Source: Xanthomonas sp. Leaf131 | GTDB lineage: Bacteria; Pseudomonadota; Gammaproteobacteria; Xanthomonadales; Xanthomonadaceae | Assembly (NCBI RefSeq): GCF_001423495.1 | Contig: NZ_LMOG01000021.1 | Location: forward strand, 6,031 to 70,030 | Direction of reading: 5' to 3' | Length of the DNA stretch: 64,000 nt | In this document: positions 20,591-28,441 of the stretch, piece by piece | Position numbering within the stretch: position 1 is the stretch's first letter | How the letters are laid out: each line of letters opens with the position of its first letter | The notes under the pieces: generated by a model | What the model saw: only the letters and a program-made list of their open reading frames with translations | What the model was told of the DNA's origin: nothing | Database searches by the model: none | Translations under genes and position numbers: made by a program

Positions 20591-20630
20591 TATTCGTAGG
20601 AGGAATAGAATATGCCGAAAATTTCATTTG
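20591..20630 (+). promoter_or_regulatory. LysR-type operator in the lysR-dgoA divergent region
   Basis: Plus strand: TATTC-GTAGGAG-GAATA (20591-20607), then eight bases, then CGAAAATTTCATTTG (20616-20630). Arm sequences, spacing and the TTTCATT block match the two receptor promoters in alignment without gaps. A -35-like TTTGCA overlaps the end of the block, but I see no convincing -10 for the dgo operon at the expected place (TATCGA near 20656 is poor). The site is oriented to activate dgoA and sits directly upstream of the lysR start on the other strand. Confidence 0.6.
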
Positions 20631-20983
20631 CAGCACATATCTCCCCGCGCGAGGCTATCGAACGCCGCAGCAGGAGTCCCGACCTCCCGGGCGCGGCCAG
20701 AACAGACGTGACCCATCTCTCACGAGGTGGCAACACGCACGCCCTACATGCGGAGGTGGACGACGATGACGGCATCTTGCCAGCTGATAGCAGGCTGTTG
20801 CAGTGCGCGTGCGATTGCTGCAATCGGCCCGTCAGCTTGTCGCGGCGCCCTGCCCGCCGCCATTTCCAATCTCCTACCGCGCGCCTGCAACCCTGGTTTG
20901 CAGCGCGCAGTTGCGCAAGCTCCCCGGCGTTGCCGACCATCCGGTCGCCGACGGCCGCTTTCCGCTCTATCGCGAGTAACACG
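20631..20983 (+). other. Long dgoA leader, no confident gene
   Basis: About 350 bases lie between the operator and dgoA. A 58-codon frame from GTG at 20803 to TAA at 20979 ends RKLPGVADHPVADGRFPLYRE four bases before the dgoA ATG; the ending looks protein-like but the first half does not, and no ribosome binding site is apparent. It may be the remnant 3' end of a lost gene, a leader peptide, or chance. dgoA itself could be read from an in-frame ATG at 20612, but the added 124 residues have no counterpart in the aldolase family. Confidence 0.3.
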
Positions 20984-21616
20984 ATGACCTCAGACACCAC
21001 TGCCAGCCTGTTCGCCCTGCCGCTGATCGCCATCCTGCGTGGCATCACGCCGGAAGAAACGCTCGCCCACGTCGGCGCGCTGATCGATGCCGGTTTCGAC
21101 GCGATCGAAATCCCGCTCAACTCGCCGCGCTGGGCCGAGAGCATCGCGCTGGCCCAGCAGACCTACGGCGAGCGCGCCTGGATCGGCGCCGGCACCGTGC
21201 TGCGCAACGAAGACGTCGACACCTTGGCCGAGATCGGCGCGCGCTTCATCGTGACTCCGAATACGCGTCCGTCGCTGATCCGTCATGCGGTGTCACGCGG
21301 GCTCACTGTGGTCGCCGGCTTCGCCACCGCCAGCGAGGCATTCGATGCCATCGATGCCGGTGCAACGATCTTGAAGTTGTTCCCCGCAGCCACCTATGGC
21401 GCAGCGCACGTACGCGCGCTGCGCTCGGTGCTGCCCAAGCACATTCCGGTGTATGTGGTCGGCGGCGTGAGCCCGCAGACCCTGGCCGGCTTCCTCGCCC
21501 AGGGCGCTGCCGGCGCCGGCATCGGTGGCGAGCTGTACAAACCCGCGCAATCACTCGAAACGACCCAGACGCATGCACGCGCCTTCGTGCAGGCCTACCA
21601 GGAACTGCAAGGATGA
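20984..21616 (+). CDS. dgoA: 2-dehydro-3-deoxy-6-phosphogalactonate aldolase
   Basis: Last step of the De Ley-Doudoroff pathway: splits 2-keto-3-deoxy-6-phosphogalactonate into pyruvate and glyceraldehyde 3-phosphate. The 210-residue length is normal. KDPG/KDPGal aldolase motifs are clear: [30 protein letters not shown] and ILKLFPA, the last holding the Schiff-base Lys (near residue 131). IPLNSPRW is the DgoA rather than the Eda form. The start at 20984 matches the family N-terminus. Its stop overlaps the dgoD start (ATGA), so the operon is translationally coupled. Confidence 0.93.
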   Translation: MTSDTTASLFALPLIAILRGITPEETLAHVGALIDAGFDAIEIPLNSPRWAESIALAQQTYGERAWIGAGTVLRNEDVDTLAEIGARFIVTPNTRPSLIRHAVSRGLTVVAGFATASEAFDAIDAGATILKLFPAATYGAAHVRALRSVLPKHIPVYVVGGVSPQTLAGFLAQGAAGAGIGGELYKPAQSLETTQTHARAFVQAYQELQG

Positions 21617-22761
21617 AGATCACCCGCCTCACCACCTACCACGCCGCCCCGCGCTGGCTGTTCCTCAAGGTCGAGACCGACGAGGGCATCACCGGTTGGG
21701 GAGAGCCGGTCATCGAAGGCCGCGCCCGCTCGGTGGAGGCCGCCGTGCACGAACTGGCCGGCTATGTCGTCGGCAAGGATCCGGCACGCATCAACGACCT
21801 GTGGCAGACCATGTACCGCGCCGGTTTCTACCGTGGCGGCGCCATCCTGATGAGCGCCATCGCCGGTATCGACCAGGCCTTGTGGGACATCAAGGGCAAG
21901 GCACTGGGCGTGCCGGTGTACGAGCTGCTGGGCGGGCTGGTGCGCGACCGCATGAAGACCTACCGCTGGGTCGGCGGCGATCGCCCCGGCGCGATCATCC
22001 AGCAGATCAAGGATTACCAGGCGCTGGGCTTCGATACCTTCAAGTTCAACGGCACCGAGGAAATGAAGCTGATCGACAGCGCGCGCGCGGTCGATGCAGC
22101 GGTGGTCAAGGTCGCCGAAATTCGCGAGACCTTCGGCAACACCATCGACTTCGGCATCGACTTCCACGGCCGCGTCGGCGCGCCGATGGCCAAGGCGCTG
22201 CTGCGCGAGCTGGAACCGTTCAAGCCGCTGTTCGTGGAAGAACCGGTGTTGGCCGAACAGGCCGAGTATTACCCGCGCCTGGCCGCCAGCACCTCGATCC
22301 CGCTGGCCGCCGGCGAGCGCATGTTCTCGCGCTTCGAATTCAAGAACGTGCTGTGCGCCGGTGGGATCGGGATGGTGCAGCCGGACCTGTCGCATGCCGG
22401 CGGCATCACCGAGTGCGTCAAGATCGCCGCGATGGCCGAAGCCTACGATGTCGGCTTCGCCCCGCACTGCCCGCTCGGCCCGATCGCACTGGCCGCCTGC
22501 CTGCACGTGGACTTCGTTTCGCACAACGCGGTGCTGCAGGAACAGAGCATCGGCATCCACTACAACGAAGGCGCCGACCTGCTCGATTACGTCATCAATA
22601 AAGACGATTTTCAGTGTGTGGATGGCAGTATCGCCGCCCTGCCCAAGCCCGGGCTAGGTGTGGAGATCAACGAAGACATGCTCAAGCGCGCAAACGAAAA
22701 TCCGCCCGATTGGCGTAACCCGGTGTGGCGTCACGCTGATGGCAGCATCGCCGAATGGTGA
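21613..22761 (+). CDS. dgoD: D-galactonate dehydratase
   Basis: Dehydrates D-galactonate to 2-keto-3-deoxy-D-galactonate. Enolase superfamily, mandelate racemase type, 382 residues as in E. coli DgoD. Visible features: [20 protein letters not shown] start, [11 protein letters not shown], the loop [25 protein letters not shown], metal-ligand region DFHGRVG, then EEPVLAEQ and AGERMFSR, and the catalytic-His segment [11 protein letters not shown]. It overlaps dgoA by four bases and the lactonase gene by seven. Confidence 0.95.
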   Translation: MKITRLTTYHAAPRWLFLKVETDEGITGWGEPVIEGRARSVEAAVHELAGYVVGKDPARINDLWQTMYRAGFYRGGAILMSAIAGIDQALWDIKGKALGVPVYELLGGLVRDRMKTYRWVGGDRPGAIIQQIKDYQALGFDTFKFNGTEEMKLIDSARAVDAAVVKVAEIRETFGNTIDFGIDFHGRVGAPMAKALLRELEPFKPLFVEEPVLAEQAEYYPRLAASTSIPLAAGERMFSRFEFKNVLCAGGIGMVQPDLSHAGGITECVKIAAMAEAYDVGFAPHCPLGPIALAACLHVDFVSHNAVLQEQSIGIHYNEGADLLDYVINKDDFQCVDGSIAALPKPGLGVEINEDMLKRANENPPDWRNPVWRHADGSIAEW

Positions 22762-23672
22762 GCACGATCGAACACACCGCCGTGCTGGCGGTCGACAGCC
22801 GCTGCACGCATGGCGAAGGGGTGCTGTGGTGCGAGCAGCGCCAGGCGCTGTACTGGGTCGACATCAGCGAAAAACGCCTGTGGCGGCATCACCCGCAAAG
22901 TGCGCACACGCAGTATTGGACGCTGCCCGATCGCCCCGGCTGCATCGGTCTGCTGGACGACGGCCGCGTGCTGATCGCGCTGGCCAAATCGATCTGCATC
23001 GCCGATCCGGACAACGCCGACGGAGAGGGCGATGCGCTGTCACTCGAACATCTGGCTGATGTGGAAGCCGACAACCCGCTGACGCGCAGCAACGATGGCC
23101 GCGCCGATCGCAACGGCAACTTCGTATTCGGCACCATGGACGAACACGACGACAAGGCCGCGCGCGGGGCGATGTATCAGTTCTCGCTGCGCCACGGTTT
23201 GCGTGCCTTGCCGTTGCCGGGCGTGTCGATCCCCAACTCGATCTGTTTCAGCCCCGATGGCCGCACGCTGTACTACTGCGACTCGGTACGCCCGCAGATC
23301 CTGTGCTGCGACTACGACGCCGACAACGCACAGACCAGCAACACGCGCGTATTCGCCACGCTGGATCGCGACGATGCCGAGCCGGACGGCTCCGTCATCG
23401 ACAGCGCAGGCCACTTATGGAATGCGCAGTGGCGCGCCTGGCGCGTGGTGCGCTATCGCCCCGACGGCAGTGTCGAGCGCATCGTGCAATTGCCGGTCAA
23501 GCACCCCACCTGCAGCGCCTTCGGCGGCGCCGCGCTGGACCGCCTGCATGTGATCAGTTCGCGCCTGGACCACAGCGCCGAAGAACTGGCCCGCACCCCC
23601 GAAGCCGGCGGCCTGTACGTCTGCGACCTGCCGATCAATGGCCTGCCCGAGAGCCGGGTGGCCGGCGCATGA
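22755..23672 (+). CDS. SMP-30/gluconolactonase family lactonase (probable galactonolactonase)
   Basis: Six-bladed propeller hydrolase, 305 residues. Family signatures: [19 protein letters not shown] with the metal-binding Glu near the start, [19 protein letters not shown] carrying the metal-binding Asn and catalytic region, [18 protein letters not shown], and [28 protein letters not shown]. Placed between dgoD and dgoK with overlaps of seven and four bases, so hydrolysis of D-galactono-lactone to D-galactonate, upstream of DgoD, is the best guess; related sugar lactones are possible. A galactose dehydrogenase to supply the lactone is not in the window. Confidence 0.85.
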   Translation: MVSTIEHTAVLAVDSRCTHGEGVLWCEQRQALYWVDISEKRLWRHHPQSAHTQYWTLPDRPGCIGLLDDGRVLIALAKSICIADPDNADGEGDALSLEHLADVEADNPLTRSNDGRADRNGNFVFGTMDEHDDKAARGAMYQFSLRHGLRALPLPGVSIPNSICFSPDGRTLYYCDSVRPQILCCDYDADNAQTSNTRVFATLDRDDAEPDGSVIDSAGHLWNAQWRAWRVVRYRPDGSVERIVQLPVKHPTCSAFGGAALDRLHVISSRLDHSAEELARTPEAGGLYVCDLPINGLPESRVAGA

Positions 23673-24610
23673 TCGCCATCGACTGGGGCACCAGCAGCCT
23701 GCGCGGGTATCTGCTCGATACCGACGGCAGCGTGCTGGCGCAACGCCGCGGCAGCGACGGCATCCTGGCTTGCCAGGGCCGCTTCGCCGAGGTGTTGAGC
23801 AGCTTGATCGACGGCTGGGACGGCCCGGTGCTGCTCTCGGGCATGATCGGCAGCCGCAACGGCTGGGTCGAACAAGCCTACCTGCCCTGCCCGGTCGACA
23901 CCGCCGCACTTGCGCAGGCCATGCGCAGCTACGACGACCTGCTGCCCGGACGCACCCTGTGGTTCGTACCCGGCGTGAGTACGGGCGAGCGCGGCGTGCC
24001 GGATGCGAGCACTGGCGAACGGCGTAGCGTGCCGGATATGAGCGCCAGCGCACGGCACAGCGTGCCCGATGTCATGCGCGGCGAAGAAACCCAGCTGGTC
24101 GGCCTGATCGCCGCACTTGGCGACGGCGAACATGTTGCCTGCCTGCCCGGCACCCACAGCAAATGGGCACAGATCGCCAACGGCCAACTGACCGATTTTG
24201 CCACCGTCATGACCGGCGAGCTGTATGCCGTGCTGCGCCAGCACAGCATCCTCGGCAAGCTGATGCAGGACGATCAGGCTGAACTGGACATCGACGCATT
24301 CCTGCAAGGTGTCGACCGCAGTGGCGAACCCGGCGGCCTCAGCCATCACCTGTTCGGTGCCCGCACGCTGGGTCTGTTCGACCGCCTCACCGCCACCGCC
24401 CTGCCCTCATATCTTTCGGGCCTGCTGATCGGACACGAACTGCGCGACCACCGCGGCAATCACGCCACCGTGCACCTGGTCGGCAGCCCCGGCCTGGCAC
24501 AGCGCTATGCAGTGGCGCTGGAGCAGCTGGGCGTCAAAAGCCGGCTGCATCCGGAAGATCTGGCCGCTACAGGGTTGTTCGCGCTGGCCAGGCAGCGCGG
24601 GTTGGCCTGA
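23669..24610 (+). CDS. dgoK: 2-dehydro-3-deoxygalactonokinase with an internal repeat insertion
   Basis: Phosphorylates 2-keto-3-deoxygalactonate. The 313-residue protein begins [17 protein letters not shown] (phosphate loop) and has GMIGSRNGWVEQAYLPCP, VPGV, GEETQLVG and CLPGTHSKW, all typical of DgoK. Between VPGV and MRGEET there is an extra stretch at about residues 102-136 made of three imperfect 11-residue units (STGERGVPD, ASTGERRSVPD, MSASARHSVPD) that ordinary DgoK proteins lack. The start is fixed by a four-base overlap with the lactonase gene. Last gene of the operon. Confidence 0.92.
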   Translation: MIAIDWGTSSLRGYLLDTDGSVLAQRRGSDGILACQGRFAEVLSSLIDGWDGPVLLSGMIGSRNGWVEQAYLPCPVDTAALAQAMRSYDDLLPGRTLWFVPGVSTGERGVPDASTGERRSVPDMSASARHSVPDVMRGEETQLVGLIAALGDGEHVACLPGTHSKWAQIANGQLTDFATVMTGELYAVLRQHSILGKLMQDDQAELDIDAFLQGVDRSGEPGGLSHHLFGARTLGLFDRLTATALPSYLSGLLIGHELRDHRGNHATVHLVGSPGLAQRYAVALEQLGVKSRLHPEDLAATGLFALARQRGLA

Positions 24611-24643
24611 CCGGAAAAAAAGCACGAGCGATCAGGAACAAAG

Positions 24644-24772
24644 CCCCTCTCCCCACGGGAGAGGGGTTGGGGTGAGGGTACGGGGCGAAGCCGCGACGAA
24701 TGGTGGATAACCCGAGGCTTCGCCCGTACCCTCATCCGCCCCTGCGGGGCACCTTCTCCCGATGGGAGAAGG
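24644..24772. repeat. Compound palindromic intergenic repeat
   Basis: Two hairpins face each other: CCCCTCTCCC-CACG-GGAGAGGGG (24644-24666) and CCTTCTCCC-GAT-GGGAGAAGG (24752-24772). Between them lies a longer inverted pair, TGAGGGTACGGGGCGAAGCC (24673-24692) against GGCTTCGCCCGTACCCTCA (24716-24734), with one extra G. This pattern is common between Xanthomonas genes, as far as I recall, and behaves like a REP/BIME-type element. It lies between dgoK and fdxA, both on the plus strand, and may also terminate dgoK transcription. Confidence 0.7.
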
Positions 24773-24866
24773 AATCAATCCCAACGCAAAAACCCAAAAT
24801 CCTCATCACCCCCACACCCAGCACCCGACTGCTTTAGAATTGGCAGGCTAAACGCCGGATTCCACC

Positions 24867-25190
24867 ATGCCTTTTGTTGTCACCGAAAACTGCATCAAGT
24901 GCAAATACACCGACTGCGTCGAGGTCTGTCCGGTGGATTGCTTCCACGTCGGCCCGAACTTTCTGGTCATCGACCCGGACGAGTGCATCGACTGCACCCT
25001 GTGCGAGCCCGAATGCCCGGCCAACGCGATCTACCCGGAAGACGACGTGCCAGCTGGCCAGGAAAGCTTCGTCGCGCTTAACGCCGAGCTCGCCAAGGCC
25101 TGGCCGGTGCTGACCGTGCGCCAGGAGCCGTTGCCCGATGCCGCCGAATGGGACGGCAAGCCGAACAAGTTGCCGCTGCTGCAGCGCTGA
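24867..25190 (+). CDS. fdxA: Seven-iron ferredoxin FdxA
   Basis: Small electron carrier, 107 residues. [18 protein letters not shown] and [12 protein letters not shown] give the cysteine pattern of a 3Fe-4S plus 4Fe-4S ferredoxin of the Azotobacter FdI/FdxA type, with the usual C-terminal extension ending PNKLPLLQR. Standalone gene. A TAGAAT hexamer at 24835-24840 could be its -10. It is followed by a strong hairpin shared with the convergent lipoprotein gene. Confidence 0.95.
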   Translation: MPFVVTENCIKCKYTDCVEVCPVDCFHVGPNFLVIDPDECIDCTLCEPECPANAIYPEDDVPAGQESFVALNAELAKAWPVLTVRQEPLPDAAEWDGKPNKLPLLQR

Positions 25191-25262
25191 CACAGCGTTT
25201 CGCCATCCAGTCGGGAATGTGCGAAACCGCAGCACCGCAGCAAAACATGGTACTGAAACGCA

Positions 25263-25287
25263 AAACGGGCGCCCAAAGCGCCCGTTT
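25263..25287. terminator. Bidirectional hairpin between fdxA and bamC-like gene
   Basis: AAACGGGCGC, loop CCAAA, GCGCCCGTTT: a perfect ten-base stem flanked by A and T runs on both strands, placed between two convergent genes. Fits an intrinsic terminator working in both directions. Confidence 0.8.
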
Positions 25288-25315
25288 CGCTATCTGACAC
25301 TGGCAACTACCAGAC

Positions 25316-25831
25316 TCAGCCGCCCAACTTGCCCTTCAACGCAGCAATCAGCGACACCGGTGCCGCCAACGTTGCCGGCATGCCACGCGGGTCCACTGCC
25401 GACACATAGCTGCCCGCGTCGGTCTTGACCACGCGTACCAGGAAGCTGGCGCCTTCGTAGGTCACGTCGTAGGAGCCGAGCATCTGCGCCTTGCTGGCGA
25501 TGGTCAGGCCCGGGATATCGGCCAGTGCTGCGCCCACCTTGGCAAATACCTCGTCACGCTCGCCCGGCACGGTAAAGCCGCTGTTGGCGCTTGCCGACGG
25601 CGCCGAGGTGGTCTGCTGGGTGGTCGATGCCAGCGTCGGCACCTTCATCGCACCCGAGGTGTCGGGCAGGTTCAGGTCCGGCGGCACTTCCAGCGGACGT
25701 GCTTCCGGGGCCAGCGCATAGTCGCCGCGCGCGCCCTTGTGGAACCAGCTGCAGCCACTCGTGGCGGCGACGGTGGCGGTCGCCAGCAACGCGAGCGAGA
25801 GCACGCGGACGGGGGAAACGGAATGACGCAT
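25316..25831 (-). CDS. Short BamC-like lipoprotein
   Basis: 171-residue lipoprotein: signal with lipobox ATSGC, then RPLEVPPDLNLPD, which resembles the NlpB/BamC segment that binds BamD, then a compact C-terminal domain (FTVPGERDEVFAKVGAALADIPGLTIASKAQMLGSYDVTYEG) like one BamC helix-grip domain. E. coli BamC is about twice as long with two such domains. It follows dapA by 16 bases, the same neighbourhood as E. coli dapA-bamC, which supports the assignment. Role in the outer-membrane assembly complex is inferred. Confidence 0.7.
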   Translation of the reverse strand: MRHSVSPVRVLSLALLATATVAATSGCSWFHKGARGDYALAPEARPLEVPPDLNLPDTSGAMKVPTLASTTQQTTSAPSASANSGFTVPGERDEVFAKVGAALADIPGLTIASKAQMLGSYDVTYEGASFLVRVVKTDAGSYVSAVDPRGMPATLAAPVSLIAALKGKLGG

Positions 25832-25847
25832 CGATAGATCTCCTGGG

Positions 25848-26756
25848 TCAGGCCGCGAGCATTTCGCGGCTGGAAAGCGCTTCCAACGCAACAGCGTCGG
25901 CGGCAAGGCGGTCGGCGGCAGGCTGGTGCGCCGAAGAAAGTGGCAGTAACGGCAAACGCAGGCCGTGCCCGATCCCGGCGCGCTGCAGCAGCGCCTTGAC
26001 CGGAATGGGATTGGATTCGATACCGCAGAAGCTGTGGTACTCGCTCAAGCGCGCGTCCCAGGCGAGTGCGGCGTCATGCTGGCCGTCGCGGGCCAGATCG
26101 CACAAGCGCCGATACGCCGACGGCAACGCATTGGACGCCACCGAAATCAGCCCATCGGCGCCAGACAGCATCGCATGCGCGGCACTGCCATCGTCGCCAC
26201 TGAGCATCACAAACGCATCGCTGCGCAGCGCAACCAGCGCAGCAATGCGCTCGGGTTCGCTACGCGCCTCCTTGATGCCGACAATATTCGGATGCTCCAT
26301 CAGCGCTGCCACCGTCTCCGGCAACAGATCGCAGCCGGTGCGGCCCGGCACGTTGTACAGCACCACCGGCAGCCCGCCGTTGTCGGCAACCGCCAGAAAG
26401 TGCGCCTGCAAGCCGGCCTGGGTCGGGCGCACGTACGGCGGCGTCACCACCAGCGCGTAGTGCGCACCCAACGCGGCGGCGCGGCGCGTCTGCGCAATGG
26501 TCTTGGCAGTGCCCGACAACCCGGTACCGGCCAACACCGGCACCCGGCCGGCGACCTGCGCAACAGCGGCACGCAGCAGCGTGTCGTACTCCTCGTCGCT
26601 CAATGCCGCGGCCTCGCCGGTGGAGCCGGCAACCACAATTCCCTGCACGCCACCGTGCAGCTGCTGCTCCAGCAGCCGCCGCCAGGCATCCAGGTCGAGT
26701 GCGCCATCCGGACCGAAAGGGGTCGCCAGCGCGGTGATGATGCCGGAAAGGGACAA
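25848..26756 (-). CDS. dapA: 4-hydroxy-tetrahydrodipicolinate synthase
   Basis: First committed step of lysine and diaminopimelate synthesis: condenses pyruvate with aspartate semialdehyde. 302 residues; GSTGE (44-48), the catalytic Tyr134 in LYNVPGRT and the Schiff-base Lys162 in IVGIKEA are present. The start codon is TTG at 26756, chosen because [14 protein letters not shown] is the standard N-terminus and no ATG precedes it. It runs into the BamC-like lipoprotein gene. Confidence 0.95.
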   Translation of the reverse strand: MSLSGIITALATPFGPDGALDLDAWRRLLEQQLHGGVQGIVVAGSTGEAAALSDEEYDTLLRAAVAQVAGRVPVLAGTGLSGTAKTIAQTRRAAALGAHYALVVTPPYVRPTQAGLQAHFLAVADNGGLPVVLYNVPGRTGCDLLPETVAALMEHPNIVGIKEARSEPERIAALVALRSDAFVMLSGDDGSAAHAMLSGADGLISVASNALPSAYRRLCDLARDGQHDAALAWDARLSEYHSFCGIESNPIPVKALLQRAGIGHGLRLPLLPLSSAHQPAADRLAADAVALEALSSREMLAA

Positions 26757-26900
26757 GATTCAGCTGCTCTTACGTAACAGGAAAAGGCCCGCGCGCACGC
26801 GGGTTGAGACCACCTGCATGTTACTTGCGGCGCGAAACCACGGGCAAGTATGCTGGTCGTCGCCAGGACGCCTGTCCGGGCGGCCATTCAGCCTGATGCA

Positions 26901-27476
26901 ATGCCGGAACCCCCTTTGACCGACACCACACCCCGGCCCTCGCCGACCGAAAATCACCTCCTGATCAACGCCTACACGACGCATCCGGAGTCCCCCCTGT
27001 TGCCCGTCACCCGCCGCATCGCCGACAGCGGCTGCAATCTTGTGGACGCGCGCCTGGCCACGGTGGGGCGCGATGTCTCGGTCACCGCACTGGCCACCGG
27101 CTCCTGGGATTCGGTCGCCAAGCTCGAAGCGATGCTGACCCGGCTCGAACGCGAGGAAGGCCTCAAGCTGGTCTGGTACCGCACCGGCCCCAAGCAGACC
27201 CAGTCCAACCTGCTGCCCTACATCGTCGAAGTCATCGCCGCCGACAAGCCGGGCATCCTGTTCCAGCTGGCCGATTTCTTCGACCGCCAGGGCATCACCA
27301 TCGAGAACCTGCAGAGCACGCGCTATCGCGCCATGCAGACCGGCGCGGAGATGTTTTCTGCGCAGGTGACGATCGGGGTGCCGGCCAACATGCACATCGC
27401 CGCCTTGCGCGATGATTTTCTGGAATTCTGTGATCACCTCAATCTCGACGCGATCATGGATCCGATGAAGTTTTAA
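26901..27476 (+). CDS. gcvR: Glycine cleavage system regulator GcvR-like, two ACT domains
   Basis: 191-residue protein with two ACT domains: HLLINAYTTHPESPLLPVTRRIADSGCN (about 16-90) and LPYIVEVIAADKPGILFQLADFFDRQGI (about 103-175). In E. coli GcvR binds GcvA and glycine to control the glycine cleavage operon. No GcvA is next to it here, so the regulatory target is unknown. The ATG at 26901 is preferred; an in-frame ATG at 26850 would add 17 residues of low quality. It diverges from dapA and lies 13 bases upstream of rraB. Confidence 0.8.
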   Translation: MPEPPLTDTTPRPSPTENHLLINAYTTHPESPLLPVTRRIADSGCNLVDARLATVGRDVSVTALATGSWDSVAKLEAMLTRLEREEGLKLVWYRTGPKQTQSNLLPYIVEVIAADKPGILFQLADFFDRQGITIENLQSTRYRAMQTGAEMFSAQVTIGVPANMHIAALRDDFLEFCDHLNLDAIMDPMKF

Positions 27477-27489
27477 GGCAGACGTCCCG

Positions 27490-27840
27490 ATGGCCATTGC
27501 CCTCTCCGCACTGAAACAGATGTTCGATCACATCCGCTCCGAGACCGACTGGAACCTCGACGGTCCGTTGCGCTGGGAATATTTCTTCGCCGACCCGGCG
27601 CAGCAACCGCTGCAACACCTTTCCGAGCAACTGACCCAGGATGGCTATCGCGTCATCGACATTTTCCTCGGCGAACGCGACGAAGACGATGGCGACGACG
27701 AAGAGTCGTATTTCCTGCATGTGGACAAACTGGAACGTCACACCATCGAGTCGCTGAATCAGCGCAATGCGGAGTTCGACGCGCTTGCCAAACGTTTCCA
27801 TGTGGCTGCTTATGATGGGATGGACGTCGGCCCGGCATGA
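27490..27840 (+). CDS. rraB: Ribonuclease E inhibitor RraB family protein
   Basis: 116 residues, normal for RraB, with an acidic stretch (GERDEDDGDDEESYF) and the family ending in ELDALAKRF-like FDALAKRFHVAAYDGMDVGP. RraB binds RNase E and limits mRNA decay in enterobacteria. Co-oriented with gcvR and prxQ at short distances, probably one transcript. Family assignment from motif and length. Confidence 0.75.
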   Translation: MAIALSALKQMFDHIRSETDWNLDGPLRWEYFFADPAQQPLQHLSEQLTQDGYRVIDIFLGERDEDDGDDEESYFLHVDKLERHTIESLNQRNAEFDALAKRFHVAAYDGMDVGPA

Positions 27841-27877
27841 CCGAGCCGCACGCCCCTCCACTTTGGGCTGAGCAACG

Positions 27878-28360
27878 ATGACCGACGCTGTACTCGAACT
27901 TCCTGCTGCAACTTACGAGCTACCACTGGCGCTGTCCGGCGGCACCCAGACCACCCTGCGCGGCTACGCCGGCAAGTGGGTGGTGCTGTACTTTTATCCG
28001 AAGGACAGCACGCCCGGCTGCACCACCGAAGGCCTGGATTTCAACGCGCTACTGCCGCAGTTCACACAGGCTGGCGCGGTGATCCTGGGCGTCTCGCGCG
28101 ACTCGGTGAAGTCGCACGACAATTTCTGCGCCAAGCAGGGATTCAGCTTCCCGCTGATCAGCGATGGCGACGAGGCCTTGTGCCGCGCCTTCGACGTGAT
28201 CAAGGAAAAAAACATGTACGGCAAGCAGGTGCTCGGCATCGAGCGCAGCACCTTTTTGCTGTCGCCCGAGGGGCATGTCGTGCAGGCTTGGCGCAAGGTC
28301 AAGGTCGCCGGCCACGCCGACGCCGTGCTGGCCGCGTTGAAGGCGCACGCCAAACAGTGA
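27878..28360 (+). CDS. prxQ: Peroxiredoxin Q (bacterioferritin comigratory protein type)
   Basis: Thiol peroxidase reducing hydrogen and organic peroxides. 160 residues. YPKDSTPGCTTEG holds the peroxidatic Cys48. The usual PrxQ resolving Cys five residues later is absent (GLDF); instead Cys84 in SHDNFCAKQGF is available, the arrangement known for X. campestris PrxQ, where Cys48 and Cys84 pair. A third Cys lies in EALCRAF. It is followed by a GC-rich hairpin. Confidence 0.95.
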   Translation: MTDAVLELPAATYELPLALSGGTQTTLRGYAGKWVVLYFYPKDSTPGCTTEGLDFNALLPQFTQAGAVILGVSRDSVKSHDNFCAKQGFSFPLISDGDEALCRAFDVIKEKNMYGKQVLGIERSTFLLSPEGHVVQAWRKVKVAGHADAVLAALKAHAKQ

Positions 28361-28382
28361 CACCCCTCGTTTCCCGCGTCCT

Positions 28383-28410
28383 CCATCACCCTGCCCCGCA
28401 GGCGTGATGG
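28383..28410 (+). terminator. Hairpin after prxQ
   Basis: CCATCACCCTGC...GCAGGCGTGATGG forms a stem of about 12 pairs with one bulge, 22 bases after the prxQ stop. There is no U-run, so it may be a transcript-stabilising hairpin or Rho-linked rather than an intrinsic terminator. Confidence 0.4.
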
Positions 28411-28441
28411 CTCGCCCCTGCTCCATCACTTGGAAGACCCA

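Noticed and set aside
20612..20983. N-terminal extension of DgoA from ATG at 20612
   Set aside because: It would add 124 Arg/Ser-rich residues absent from the aldolase family; the start at 20984 gives the standard protein.
24644..24772. CRISPR-like array
   Set aside because: The repeated pieces are inverted, not direct, and there are no evenly spaced unique spacers or cas genes.
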